Positions 53,410 to 62,500 of a stretch of 64,000 nt of DNA are shown here, one piece after another. Origin of the DNA: Spirochaeta isovalerica (GTDB lineage Bacteria; Spirochaetota; Spirochaetia; DSM-2461); NCBI RefSeq assembly GCF_014207565.1, contig NZ_JACHGJ010000006.1, positions 186,001 to 250,000 of the forward strand, read 5' to 3'. Every line of letters begins with the position of its first letter. The stretch's first letter is position 1. The notes beneath the pieces were generated by a model that was not told where the DNA came from, searched no databases, and worked only from the letters and a program-made list of their open reading frames with translations. Position numbers and translations under genes: made by a program.

Positions 53410-53923
53410 AAAGATCCGGCTCATTCCGGTTCATCCGGTTGATTTCAACAATCCGGCATCGGCTATTCCGGACATAATCCGTTCTGAATTCTTCAATCAG
53501 TTCCGGTCGTATTACAAGAAAAACGTCGACTCTGCAGGCCGCTTTGTCGAGCCGCGGAAGAATGGGATAAAAACCGGTTTTTTTGTTGAGTTCCAGCGGA
53601 CCGATCTCGTCCAGAATGAAAGGGGATGTCTCGCTGTCCAGAGCACCGGCGAGCAAAGCCAGGGCTTTTGTAAAACCTTCTCTGCTGAAGAAAAAAGGTC
53701 CGAAAACAGGTCCGCGGAGATCTTTATCCATTCTGGCCAGTTCCCATTTCTCTCCTGACAAAACATTCATGGCCGAGAAACCGCATTTTTTTCCATGGCT
53801 ATCAAAGACAGGCGGTGTAATTAAACCAGCAGGAGATCTATTGTCTCTCTTAAGGCGGTCTATAAAAGCCAGAAGGGCGGTTGTTTTACCGATTCCTCTG
53901 GGGCCGGTAATAATTGTCAGCAT
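53393..53923 (-). CDS. THEP1-type nucleoside-triphosphatase
   Basis: 176-residue P-loop NTPase: G-P-R-G-I-G-K-T-T (7-15), then G-L-I-T-P-P-V, F-G-P-F-F-F-S and Walker B I-L-D-E-I-G-P-L-E-L, the features of the THEP1/DUF265 family. Its physiological substrate is unknown; archaeal and human relatives hydrolyse several NTPs slowly. It starts seven bases after the MFS gene, same strand, with AAGGA before its ATG, so the two are co-transcribed. Being convergent with a metal-chelate type importer may be coincidence. Confidence 0.75.
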   Translation of the reverse strand: MLTIITGPRGIGKTTALLAFIDRLKRDNRSPAGLITPPVFDSHGKKCGFSAMNVLSGEKWELARMDKDLRGPVFGPFFFSREGFTKALALLAGALDSETSPFILDEIGPLELNKKTGFYPILPRLDKAACRVDVFLVIRPELIEEFRTDYVRNSRCRIVEINRMNRNEPDLFNTTL

Positions 53924-53930
53924 AAAATCC

Positions 53931-55268
53931 TTATCCCATTCCTCTTGTTCTTTCTCTCAATCTGAAAAGCTCACTGAGCGATTGTCTCAGGCTTTTTGCT
54001 CCCAGCCGTTCCATTCCGGCGGCGAAAAAGAGTGCCAGGGCCAGCAGAATGGTTAAAATTGAAAAGAGATATACATGACTTTGCAGGGGATCCACTCCGG
54101 CGGGATTCTGTAAATAATCCAGGAATACACCGGCAAGTGTGGCTCCAGCCGTTCCGGATATACCTGTGGCGAGAAACTGGAGGATTCCGAAATTCAACTG
54201 CTGTTCCGGTTCAATCATGGAAAAGAAATAGAGTTGGGTCGTATTGTCCGAACCATTGAGTCCCATGGTGGATGCATAAAAAATAACAATCAGGAAAATC
54301 CAGGAAAACCAACTGCCGATATAAGGCACGAAAATAATAGTCGCCGAAGAGAGGATCATCAGGATGATCCAGATCATGAGCATAGGCTTGGCACCGAGTC
54401 TATCGAGAAACTTGCGACTGATAAAACCCATCGATATGGCCCCGAGACTTCCGGCTACCGTGAGGAGTAGGACGTTTTTATCGGACAGGGCATAAACATC
54501 TTTGGCGTAGACCAGAATAAAGGGGCGCAGGATACCACCAACGAATCCGACAGTGAAGAGAGTCAGAAAATAACGGCGGAACTTCCGATCGCGGAATACC
54601 GACTTGAGGCTGTACATAAGCCCCTGGTCCCGATGTCCTTCGGGCCTCTTTATTTCGGGAAGCCGGGAGAGGGTGAAAACACCCAGATAACCCAAACCGA
54701 TACCGATGGCAAAACTTATCATGTAGCGGCCTAGAGGCGCTTGTTCCCCTATGAAGAAAGCTACAATCAGGGAGCCGAGGAGAATGGCGATATCTGTCAG
54801 AATCCGCGACAGCGAAAGGTAGCTTCCTCTGTCCTCTCCCATGGAAATCTCCGTCAGAAGGGGGGAATAGCTGACCAGTCCGGCTCCGCGGAACATCTGA
54901 AATCCCAGATATCCGCAAACCACAATCCACAAAGCAGTATCAAGGGATCCCGGTTTATCCGACATGGCGATAAAAGGAGTGATCAGGATCGGACTGATGG
55001 CAATATACCGGACCATCCAGGCCAGAGTGAAAGCCCTGGCCATCCCCAGTCTCAGAGACAGGATTCTGCCGAGAGGCATGATAAAGTAGGAGATATAAAA
55101 AAAGCTCGATACAATGCCGACCATGGTTTTACTGGCACCCAGCCGGATTATAAACAGAATGATGACATTTCCCGCCAGAAACTGAAAGGAGAAGGTATTG
55201 ATGACTGAAAAAGCCAGCCACCAGAATCGGCCGGTTTTTTTTTCTTCCGGGCTGTAGTATCCATCCAT
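53931..55268 (-). CDS. Major facilitator superfamily transporter
   Basis: 445 residues with twelve predicted membrane helices in two halves and a central cytoplasmic loop (about 205-225, R-L-P-E-I-K-R-P-E-G-H-R). Short MFS-like loops appear (G-R-I-L-S-L-R-L-G after helix 2; F-L-D-R-L-G-A-K-P in the second half). No substrate-specific motif is recognisable. A promoter with a leaderless arrangement lies upstream (TATACT six bases before ATG 55268). First gene of a two-gene unit with the THEP1-type NTPase. Confidence 0.82.
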   Translation of the reverse strand: MDGYYSPEEKKTGRFWWLAFSVINTFSFQFLAGNVIILFIIRLGASKTMVGIVSSFFYISYFIMPLGRILSLRLGMARAFTLAWMVRYIAISPILITPFIAMSDKPGSLDTALWIVVCGYLGFQMFRGAGLVSYSPLLTEISMGEDRGSYLSLSRILTDIAILLGSLIVAFFIGEQAPLGRYMISFAIGIGLGYLGVFTLSRLPEIKRPEGHRDQGLMYSLKSVFRDRKFRRYFLTLFTVGFVGGILRPFILVYAKDVYALSDKNVLLLTVAGSLGAISMGFISRKFLDRLGAKPMLMIWIILMILSSATIIFVPYIGSWFSWIFLIVIFYASTMGLNGSDNTTQLYFFSMIEPEQQLNFGILQFLATGISGTAGATLAGVFLDYLQNPAGVDPLQSHVYLFSILTILLALALFFAAGMERLGAKSLRQSLSELFRLRERTRGMG

Positions 55269-55274
55269 GGGACC

Positions 55275-55303
55275 AGTATAATAATCAATCGGGCGATTGT
55301 ATA
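55275..55303 (-). promoter_or_regulatory. MFS gene promoter, leaderless arrangement
   Basis: Minus strand: TATACA (55303-55298), 17 bases, TATACT (55280-55275), six bases, ATG 55268. No Shine-Dalgarno sequence. Confidence 0.6.
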
Positions 55304-55362
55304 TGAATAGATTTTGAAAAAAGGGATTCCTCTTTTTTCCTGTTTATGCCATTGTGATAGGC

Positions 55363-56055
55363 ATGAATTTCCCTATGTTCGGTAACATTGTCAACGCTCT
55401 GGCCATCATCGCCGGAAGTCTACTCGGTCTTTTCCTTTTTCGCGGCAGAATGAAAGGGGAGATGAATGATTCTCTTATCAAGGCGACCGCGCTGGCAATT
55501 CTTCTCATAGGCTTGAAAAACGCCTGGGCGGGCGAGAATATGCTACTGATCATATTTTCACTGGTAATCGGCACTTTTCTGGGTGAGTTGATCGGTATTG
55601 AGCGCCGATTGGAGGATCTGGGGAAATTCGTGGAATCAAAGTTGAAAGGCGATAACATTGCCAGAGGATTCGTAACAGCCAGCCTGCTTTACTGCGTCGG
55701 TTCCATGGCCATCCTCGGATCGCTCGAAGGGGGATTGCGGAACCAGCATGATATCCTGCTGGCGAAAGCTGTGCTTGACGGCGTCATATCCATTATGTTT
55801 ACATCCACCCTCGGCGCCGGCGTTATCTTCTCAGCTATTCCGGTCTTTATTTACCAGGGCGCCATCGTACTGGGAGCTGTCTTTGTGAAAGACCTTCTCA
55901 CCGATCAGGTTATCGCGAACTTGAGCGGCGTCGGCGGACTTCTGATTGCTGCCCTGGCTCTGAATCAGTTGGAAGTCAGGAAGATCCGGGTCGGCAATAT
56001 GCTGCCGGCGGTTTTTATTCCCGTCGTCTATGAGCTGATACTGAAAGCCATTTAG
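55363..56055 (+). CDS. DUF554 family membrane protein (YdfK/YqgA type)
   Basis: 230 residues from ATG 55363; a GTG at 55354 in frame is an alternative, and neither has a ribosome site. Six or seven hydrophobic helices with small-residue runs: N-I-V-N-A-L-A-I-I-A-G-S-L-L-G-L, Y-C-V-G-S-M-A-I-L-G-S-L-E-G-G and G-V-G-G-L-L-I-A-A-L-A-L-N-Q-L. These are the conserved parts of DUF554, whose function is unknown. The last four bases overlap the convergent Aat-like gene. Confidence 0.85.
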   Translation: MNFPMFGNIVNALAIIAGSLLGLFLFRGRMKGEMNDSLIKATALAILLIGLKNAWAGENMLLIIFSLVIGTFLGELIGIERRLEDLGKFVESKLKGDNIARGFVTASLLYCVGSMAILGSLEGGLRNQHDILLAKAVLDGVISIMFTSTLGAGVIFSAIPVFIYQGAIVLGAVFVKDLLTDQVIANLSGVGGLLIAALALNQLEVRKIRVGNMLPAVFIPVVYELILKAI

Positions 56056-57329
56056 AGTTCCGTCAGATCGGGCGATTTTCCCTGAACGGCCCGATCCCAT
56101 CTTTGCAGAAATTCCTTCCGCTTAAGAATCTTCGCGCCAAGAGCTGTTTTATAGGGCATATGGGGATGCCCCAGGTTCCAGAAGAATATGCCGGCAGATT
56201 CCAGTTTCCGGGCGAGCAGAACCATCTGCAATTTGCCGAAATTGTCGTATTGCTTTTCTCCTCTATGAAAGAAACCGCTGAGGCTCGTATAGGTCCTTCC
56301 AATCGTGTAACCCAGTTCTCCGGCAATAGCTTGATTATGGGGTCCCTCATGGAGAGATACGCCCCATATTCTGAAACCGGGATTCTTAACTTTTTCCTCT
56401 TCCGATGCCAGATTTCTTATCAGTTCTTTATAGGGAGGGGAAAGCCATGTCGAACCTTTCCACATCCTTTCCAGATTTTCCATAACAAGACCGGGGTCCG
56501 GATCGATTCTCAGGCGGATATTCTCAGTTTTCATTCTGCTTCCCGAAAGAATTTTCGCTGTTTTCCGATCGATGTGCAGATTCCTCCAGTCCAGCAGAGC
56601 ATAAGCGGACTGCAGTTCCGGCAGAAGTTCAGTTTGATTGATTCTTTTACCTGAAACGGCTATAAAGCCCAGTTCGGCTTGTTTTCTGTAGAAAGCCGGA
56701 GACCAGTCCGATGAACGATAGTAAGTCAAGGCCGGATTGTCGGCCAGGTTGTCTCTGTGGGCGATTGATAGATTCTCTTCTGTCAGGTAATCATAACTGT
56801 CATCAGGAGCGAAATCAGTGTATTTCCATGTTTTGATCTGATGGGAAGGCCATGTTCTGTTAAAGAAATAGTTTTCCAATAAGCCGGGATTGATTAGCCA
56901 GCTCTCTGTCGGGGATTGACAGATTCCCGATTCATTTCTGATCTCATATTCACCAAGGCACAATTCCATTTTCGATGAATCGGTTTTCTTTAATGAATAA
57001 TAGCTGCCTTTATTGTCTTTCTCGGTTGCCAGAAAGGCGCCGGGAATCCTGCAGGAGGGGGGAGAGGTCCGAAGGAAACTTAACAGATCTGCAGGAAGCA
57101 TTGAATCCTCATCCATATGCAATTCGGCTAGATTCACTTCTGTTCCGTTTATGAAGCCTTCTGTCAGCTTGAGCTCGATTATCGCACCGGGAGGAAGCCT
57201 GTAAAAGAGAGCGGGAGATGAGGAATTTACCGCCCATTGGTAGCTGTCATCGAGATAATAGTGGATGATGGATATTCCCTCGACGTCCTCGATTGATAAA
57301 AAAGAAGCTTTTACATACCCGGTGTTCAT
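56052..57329 (-). CDS. Leucyl/phenylalanyl-tRNA-protein transferase-like protein with N-terminal extension
   Basis: 425 residues. From about 195 on it follows the Aat fold: D-W-S-P-A-F-Y-R-K-Q-A-E-L-G-F-I, L-H-I-D-R-K-T-A-K-I-L, S-T-W-L-S-P-P-Y, A-G-E-L-G-Y-T-I-G-R-T-Y and a final L-G-A-K-I-L-K-R-K-E-F. Real Aat is about 230 residues, so the first 190 are extra and unrecognised. The segments that should hold the catalytic residues differ: F-G-E-S-M-F-S of Aat is T-S-L-S-G-F-F here, and I-D-C-Q becomes W-N-L-G (positions of E. coli Asp186 and Gln188, from memory). Aminoacyl transfer to N-termini is thus unlikely by the known mechanism. TACAAT ends six bases before the ATG, a leaderless layout. 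Confidence 0.65.
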   Translation of the reverse strand: MNTGYVKASFLSIEDVEGISIIHYYLDDSYQWAVNSSSPALFYRLPPGAIIELKLTEGFINGTEVNLAELHMDEDSMLPADLLSFLRTSPPSCRIPGAFLATEKDNKGSYYSLKKTDSSKMELCLGEYEIRNESGICQSPTESWLINPGLLENYFFNRTWPSHQIKTWKYTDFAPDDSYDYLTEENLSIAHRDNLADNPALTYYRSSDWSPAFYRKQAELGFIAVSGKRINQTELLPELQSAYALLDWRNLHIDRKTAKILSGSRMKTENIRLRIDPDPGLVMENLERMWKGSTWLSPPYKELIRNLASEEEKVKNPGFRIWGVSLHEGPHNQAIAGELGYTIGRTYTSLSGFFHRGEKQYDNFGKLQMVLLARKLESAGIFFWNLGHPHMPYKTALGAKILKRKEFLQRWDRAVQGKSPDLTEL

Positions 57330-57335
57330 GGAGGT

Positions 57336-57363
57336 ATTGTACCGTATAAGAGGGGAATGTCAG
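57336..57363 (-). promoter_or_regulatory. Promoter of the Aat-like gene, leaderless arrangement
   Basis: Minus strand: CTGACA (57363-57358), 16 bases, TACAAT (57341-57336), six bases, ATG 57329. The -35 directly abuts the T tract of the upstream lipoprotein's terminator. Confidence 0.6.
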
Positions 57364-57392
57364 TAAAAAAAATCCGCTCGGTTGAGCGGATT
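57364..57392 (-). terminator. Intrinsic terminator of the small lipoprotein gene
   Basis: On the minus strand AATCCGCTC (57392-57384) pairs with GAGCGGATT (57379-57371), followed by a run of six more T (57370-57365). Confidence 0.9.
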
Positions 57393-57410
57393 TGAAAATC
57401 TGTTTTGATA

Positions 57411-57803
57411 TCAGTAGGTTTTTAATAAAGTACTTGTTCCCGAGAACGTATACTCTTCATCATAACTTGTTTCCGTGTCATCCCAATATTGATTATACAA
57501 AACAGCCAAGTCCGTATTTGGTGCGCCGTATGGTGTAATATAAATATCATATGCACCAGCTCTCGGAACGATAAAAGTTCCAGTTGTATATAGGTTTTGT
57601 AACATTGGGTCACTGTTATTGAGATAATCTCCAGCTGCTCTATCATATACGTAAACATTAATATACAAATAATCGAGGCTATTATTCCTTACCTGAATCG
57701 TTACGTATCCGTCAGGAGTTAATAACCATAAACAACCGGACAAAGAAAACAGCAATGCGCCGATCGCCAAAATTTTTACTAAAAAAGAAATTCTCTTTCT
57801 CAT
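57411..57803 (-). CDS. Small lipoprotein of unknown function
   Basis: 130 residues with a classical lipobox S-L-S-G-C24. The mature part is about 105 residues, rich in Tyr, Asn and Thr, with alternating strands (Y-V-T-I-Q-V-R-N-N-S, Y-D-I-Y-I-T-P-Y), suggesting a small beta sandwich. GGAGGAA sits seven bases before the ATG and it has its own terminator, so it is a real monocistronic gene. AT-rich compared with its neighbours. No family recognised. Confidence 0.75.
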   Translation of the reverse strand: MRKRISFLVKILAIGALLFSLSGCLWLLTPDGYVTIQVRNNSLDYLYINVYVYDRAAGDYLNNSDPMLQNLYTTGTFIVPRAGAYDIYITPYGAPNTDLAVLYNQYWDDTETSYDEEYTFSGTSTLLKTY

Positions 57804-57921
57804 AATTCCTCCAAAGTGTTTTTATTCTATCATTATATATTCTAACGCTATATTTTCCATTTTCACCTGTAAAAATTTATAAAAAAGACTTAAATGAGCG
57901 AACAGGACCCCCGGGACACAA

Positions 57922-59415
57922 TCATTTCAACCCGTACTTCCTGTACCAGTTGTCAAGGGTCTGATAATTCTCAATACCGAGGATTCTCGCCGCTTCGGAT
58001 GTGTTGTCGTGGCTTTGCTCCTTGGCCAGCTTAAGCCATTTGACCTTATAATCATCGATTTTTCTGCCCAGATCAAAGCCAGGAGGAATATAGGTAAAAT
58101 CTTCTTCACTTTCCTGTTCAGAGTCGAGCAAAAGAGAGCTTAAAGTTTCTTCTCCTGAAATAACAAGTGTTTCAGCCCAGATAATCAGCCGTTTCAGTGT
58201 ATTCTTCAGTTCCCGGATATTTCCCGGCCATCGGTGTGACAGGAGAACTTTTACCGCGTCACCGCTTAATGTCCGCCTTTCCCAGTTCTCACCGGCCTCG
58301 CGGGTGAACTGATCATTTATCTCCGAGACAAAGGTTCTGATAAGCACCTCCAGATCTCCCTCCCGTTTACGGAGCGGAGGCATATTGATAATTCCCACAG
58401 CCAGCCTGTGAAACAGATCTTCGCGGAAACGGCCTTCACGTATTTCCTGCTGCAGGTTTTTATTGGTGGCGGCAATGATCCGGATGTCGACTTCTATATC
58501 CTTGTCGCCGCCGACCCGCCTTATTTTTCCGTTATTCAGTGCCCTTAGAAGCTTGACCTGGGAATTGAGTGGCAATTCTCCAATTTCATCGAGAAAAAGG
58601 GTTCCCTTATCGGCCTGTTTGAGGTACCCGTCGTGGTCCGCATCAGCTCCGGTGAAGGAGCCTTTCTTATGTCCGAAGAACTCTGATTCAACCAACTCTC
58701 CCGGAATGGCTCCGCAGTTGACGGGAATAAACTGTCCGCGTCTATCCGAAGCTTTGTGAATACCACGGGAAATGAGTTCCTTGCCGGTTCCCGATTCTCC
58801 GAAAATCAGAACCGGCACAGAGAAACCGGAGATTTTGACAGCATTGTGAACCAGATTTTTCATGTCATCACATTTATGTATGATATCTTCGAAATGCTTA
58901 TCCCTGTCTACATCATCCAGTCTTCTGAATGCTTTTGAAATAAAATCAGCCTTGATATTGAAAGGTATGGAAACTTCATTCAGTCCCGATTCCCGGGAGG
59001 TCTCAATAAGTTTCGCGGGAAATTCACCCGATGAAAGAATAATCCAGATCGAAGCCATGGCAGGCGTTCCCGGACTCAGATGAAAGGTGCGGTTTTCCTC
59101 AGCTCTGTTATTTCTGAGTAGGGAAGAAACATTTTCATAAATGGATGTGAAGTCCGTCGGGCTCTTTAGATTGATATTCTGAAGTTCGATAACAATATCC
59201 TGAGGGAAGATATCTCTCTTTTTAAGCAGTTGAAACAGCCAGGGAATGTAGCTCCCCTCTTCGTTTTCCGGCCAATTGGAAAGTATCTTGACTCTTTTGT
59301 AACGACCGCTGAGTACTGCCTGTGCGAGAGGTCCCGGTGCCGCATCATTTTTCTCTCTGTAGCAGGTGATGTCTGTCCTGCCGATCCAGGAATACAAGGT
59401 CTCAATTTTATCCAT
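57922..59415 (-). CDS. Sigma-54-dependent activator with N-terminal CARF domain (RtcR-like)
   Basis: 497 residues. Residues 1-160 resemble the CARF domain of RtcR: V-K-I-L-S-N-W, then I-E-L-Q-N with D-F-T-S-I-Y (76-93), then [13 protein letters not shown] (112-124), the ligand-loop motif. CARF domains bind cyclic oligonucleotides or RNA ends. Residues about 185-420 are the AAA+ domain: G-E-S-G-T-G-K-E (206-213), G-S-F-T-G-A (252-257) that contacts sigma-54, L-F-L-D-E-I-G-E (273-280). The C-terminal 27 residues are a Fis-type helix-turn-helix (S-E-A-A-R-I-L-G-I). No rtcBA-type RNA repair genes and no CRISPR genes lie in the window, so its target is open. It is divergent from the GGDEF/EAL gene. 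Confidence 0.83.
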   Translation of the reverse strand: MDKIETLYSWIGRTDITCYREKNDAAPGPLAQAVLSGRYKRVKILSNWPENEEGSYIPWLFQLLKKRDIFPQDIVIELQNINLKSPTDFTSIYENVSSLLRNNRAEENRTFHLSPGTPAMASIWIILSSGEFPAKLIETSRESGLNEVSIPFNIKADFISKAFRRLDDVDRDKHFEDIIHKCDDMKNLVHNAVKISGFSVPVLIFGESGTGKELISRGIHKASDRRGQFIPVNCGAIPGELVESEFFGHKKGSFTGADADHDGYLKQADKGTLFLDEIGELPLNSQVKLLRALNNGKIRRVGGDKDIEVDIRIIAATNKNLQQEIREGRFREDLFHRLAVGIINMPPLRKREGDLEVLIRTFVSEINDQFTREAGENWERRTLSGDAVKVLLSHRWPGNIRELKNTLKRLIIWAETLVISGEETLSSLLLDSEQESEEDFTYIPPGFDLGRKIDDYKVKWLKLAKEQSHDNTSEAARILGIENYQTLDNWYRKYGLK

Positions 59416-59420
59416 ATTTC

Positions 59421-59449
59421 ACTATAGAATCAGATTTGCGGATATACAA
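59421..59449 (-). promoter_or_regulatory. CARF/sigma-54 activator gene promoter, leaderless arrangement
   Basis: Minus strand: TTGTAT (59449-59444), 17 bases, TATAGT (59426-59421), five bases, ATG 59415. This is a sigma-70 type element; no -24/-12 sigma-54 promoter is visible in the 104-base divergent gap. Confidence 0.6.
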
Positions 59450-59480
59450 TGAGAATGAAAGTAAAAAATCGAACAACCCT

Positions 59481-59509
59481 TTGAAAAAAGGACTCCTTTT
59501 TATTAAAAT
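59481..59509 (+). promoter_or_regulatory. GGDEF/EAL gene promoter with at most a four-base leader
   Basis: TTGAAA (59481-59486), 17 bases, TAAAAT (59504-59509), ten bases, ATG 59520. The expected start near 59516 leaves almost no leader and there is no ribosome site. Confidence 0.6.
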
Positions 59510-59519
59510 TATGTAAAGT

Positions 59520-62500
59520 ATGTTAAGAAAATTTGCAAACCTGTCCATAAAGACAAAACTTCTGTTAACAATCATTCCTCTTCTGCTGTCTCTCATTTTG
59601 CTCCGGCAGGTTTTTCTCCTTAGAAATATCAATAATACTCTCTCCAATGAACTGGAAAGCAGGCTGAATCAATCAAACGAACTTATTTATAATTTAGTGG
59701 ATGAAACGTTTACCGGTTCTCTGAGAAATTACCTCAGAGGAATGATTGATGATGCGGTTTTCAGTTTTGAAGCTGTTTTTAAAGCTTATCTCAGGGGCTC
59801 TATTCCTTTTGAAACGGCAATGAAAAACCTGAGTCAGGGACTTTCCAACAGAGTTGTAGGCGATTCGGGTTATTTCTTTGTAATGGATAACCAGGGAAAG
59901 ATTATATATCACCCATTTGAAGAATATATCGGGGCAGATTTCAGTTCTCTGGATTTTATCGCGGAGCAATTAAAAGTTCGCGAAGGTTACAGAGAGTACG
60001 TCTGGCAGAATCCCGATGAGGATGCTCCCAGTGAAAAAGCCATGTACACCAAATCTTTCGATACTATGAACTGGATCATCGGAATTGCCGCCTACAAGGA
60101 AGAATTTCCCGATATTATTGATTTTGAACATATGGGAGAGGGACTATTTAACAAAGGAAGCGGTGCCGACTCTTTTTTTATTCTCAATGCCGATGGCGAA
60201 GTTCTGCTTCATCCGACTCTGGCCGGCCAGAATATCGCCGATATTGGCCGTTTCCGGGGGATGATGAAAATCTTTTCGGATTACAGAGATGATAAGGTCT
60301 TATCCGGAAGCATGGATCTCGGGATAGCAGATCCCGATACCGGTAAAAATACGCGGTTCCGCCTTTCCTATTCCTGGATCCCCGTTTTTGACTGGGTCAT
60401 AGTATCAGCTATGTCAATCGATGATTTTTACAAACCGCTTCGGGATTTAAACTTCATTTTTATATTTTTTGACTTCCTGCTGCTCTTGCTTGTCGCCGGT
60501 TCTCTCTCCATTCTGTTCTCCTTCGTTCTTAAACCGCTCAAAGATTTCACTTCCGATCTTCTCGAACAGGAAGAATTCAGGAACAAACATTTCAGGGGGA
60601 AAGGTGATGAAGTCGCAATTGCCAGCGAGGTTTTTCAGCTTTATGCGGAACAGATTAAAAGCGACAAAATCAAACTGAAAGAAGCCGTGGAAGAGAACCG
60701 GCTGCTGGCGGATTTCCCTTATCAGGTTAAGCAGCCTGTTATCCGTTTTAACAAAGATTATATCTGTAATTTCATGAACAAACAGGCTCAGAAGGAATTG
60801 TATCCCCTCCATACCGGGCAGGATATTTTGACTTTTCTGGACGTGGAGAGCATCGAATCTCTATCGGAAACCGACCGGAAACCCCTGGAAAAACAAATCC
60901 TCGGGAGACTTTATGAAATCCGGTCCACATCCATTCCCCAGCACAATGACTGTTATCTTCATTTTTACGATGTCACAACCAAAAGAAGGCTCTCCACGCT
61001 CCAGTCGGTCTGGCATCATGTTTTTGATACTTCCATAGAAGGCATAACCATAACCGATGAGAAAGGTAATGTCGAAAGAATCAACAGGAGTTTTACTCTT
61101 ATTACCGGCTTTGAAGAAAAAGACATTCTGGGAAAATCAGTTAATATGCTGAAATCCCATCGACAGGATGAAAAATTTTATAAGGATATGTGGAATTCGC
61201 TCATTGAAACCGGTCATTGGGAAGGGAAAATCTGGAATAGAAAAAGCAATGGAGAGATCTATCTTGAATGGCTTTCCATCTCCGGCTTTATCGATAACAG
61301 GACGGGTCTGCAGAAGTATATGGCCATCTTCCATGATATAAGCGAGATGTATGAGAAAGAACAGGAACTCGAGTTCATGTACACTCATGATATTCTGACC
61401 AAGTTGCCGAGTCGCGGGCTTTTTTACGACCGATTGACCCAGATGGTGTCCTCTTCAAAAAGAACGCAGGAAACATGTGCGGTTATCATATTGGACCTTC
61501 ACAAATTCAGCCGTATAAATGAATACATCGGTATGACGGGCGGTGATACCGTACTGGTTGAAATGAGCAAGAAACTGAAAGTTACATTACGGCAGGAAGA
61601 TACGATCGCCCGTCTCGGCGCTGATCATTTCGGCCTTCTTCTCCCGCGCCTGAACAGTAACGAGCAGATCATAGATATTATTACCAGATTGCAGGAGAAT
61701 CTGAGCGAATCTATATCAGCAGGGGGGAAGATTGTCAAACCTGTCTTAAATCTGGGAATCAGTCTGTATCCGAACGATGGAGAAACGGCAGAAGTCCTTA
61801 TCTCCAAAGCCAATATCGCTCTGGAAAAAACAAAAAAACAGAAACCGGGCCATTTCAACTTTTTCGATTCCACGACTCAGAGTGAATTATCCAGCTGGGC
61901 AGAGTATGAAGAGTCTTTGAAAATGGCATTGGAGAAAGGCGAATTCGTTTTGCACTACCAACCGAAAGTCAGCTTCGAATCGGGAGATCTCGATGGTTTT
62001 GAAGCGCTAATCCGATGGAACAGAGGCGAAGGCGGTTTTATCTCTCCGGGATGGTTTATACCTAAACTGGAAGAAAACGGCATGATTGTCGATGTCGGTT
62101 ACTGGATTATTGAAGAAGTGTGCGCCTTCATCAATAAAATGTCTGCAAAATTCTCCCGGGATTTTAAAGTGGGTATCAATATCTCCGCCAAACAGTTCAT
62201 AAACAGCACTTTTCTCAGCGATGTGTTCAGCATTACAGAGAGTAACCGGATCGATCCCCGGTTAGTTGACCTGGAAATTACGGAAAACATCGCCGCCACA
62301 GAAGTGACGAAAGCGATTGAAACAATTCAAAGATTAAGAGAACGGGGTTTCTCTATTTCTATTGATGATTTCGGAACGGGCTATTCCTCTCTGAAATATC
62401 TGAAAGAATTACAGTTTACTACTCTTAAAATCGATAAATCTTTTGTTGATCCGCTTCCGGGCGATGACAAAAGCCTGTCTATTGTCCGATCCATTATTGA

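Noticed and set aside
59416-59519. A possible sigma-54 promoter in the divergent gap next to the sigma-54 activator
   Set aside because: I could not find GG and GC at the required 12-base offset in a TGGCAC-N5-TTGC context; sigma-70 type boxes explain both starts.
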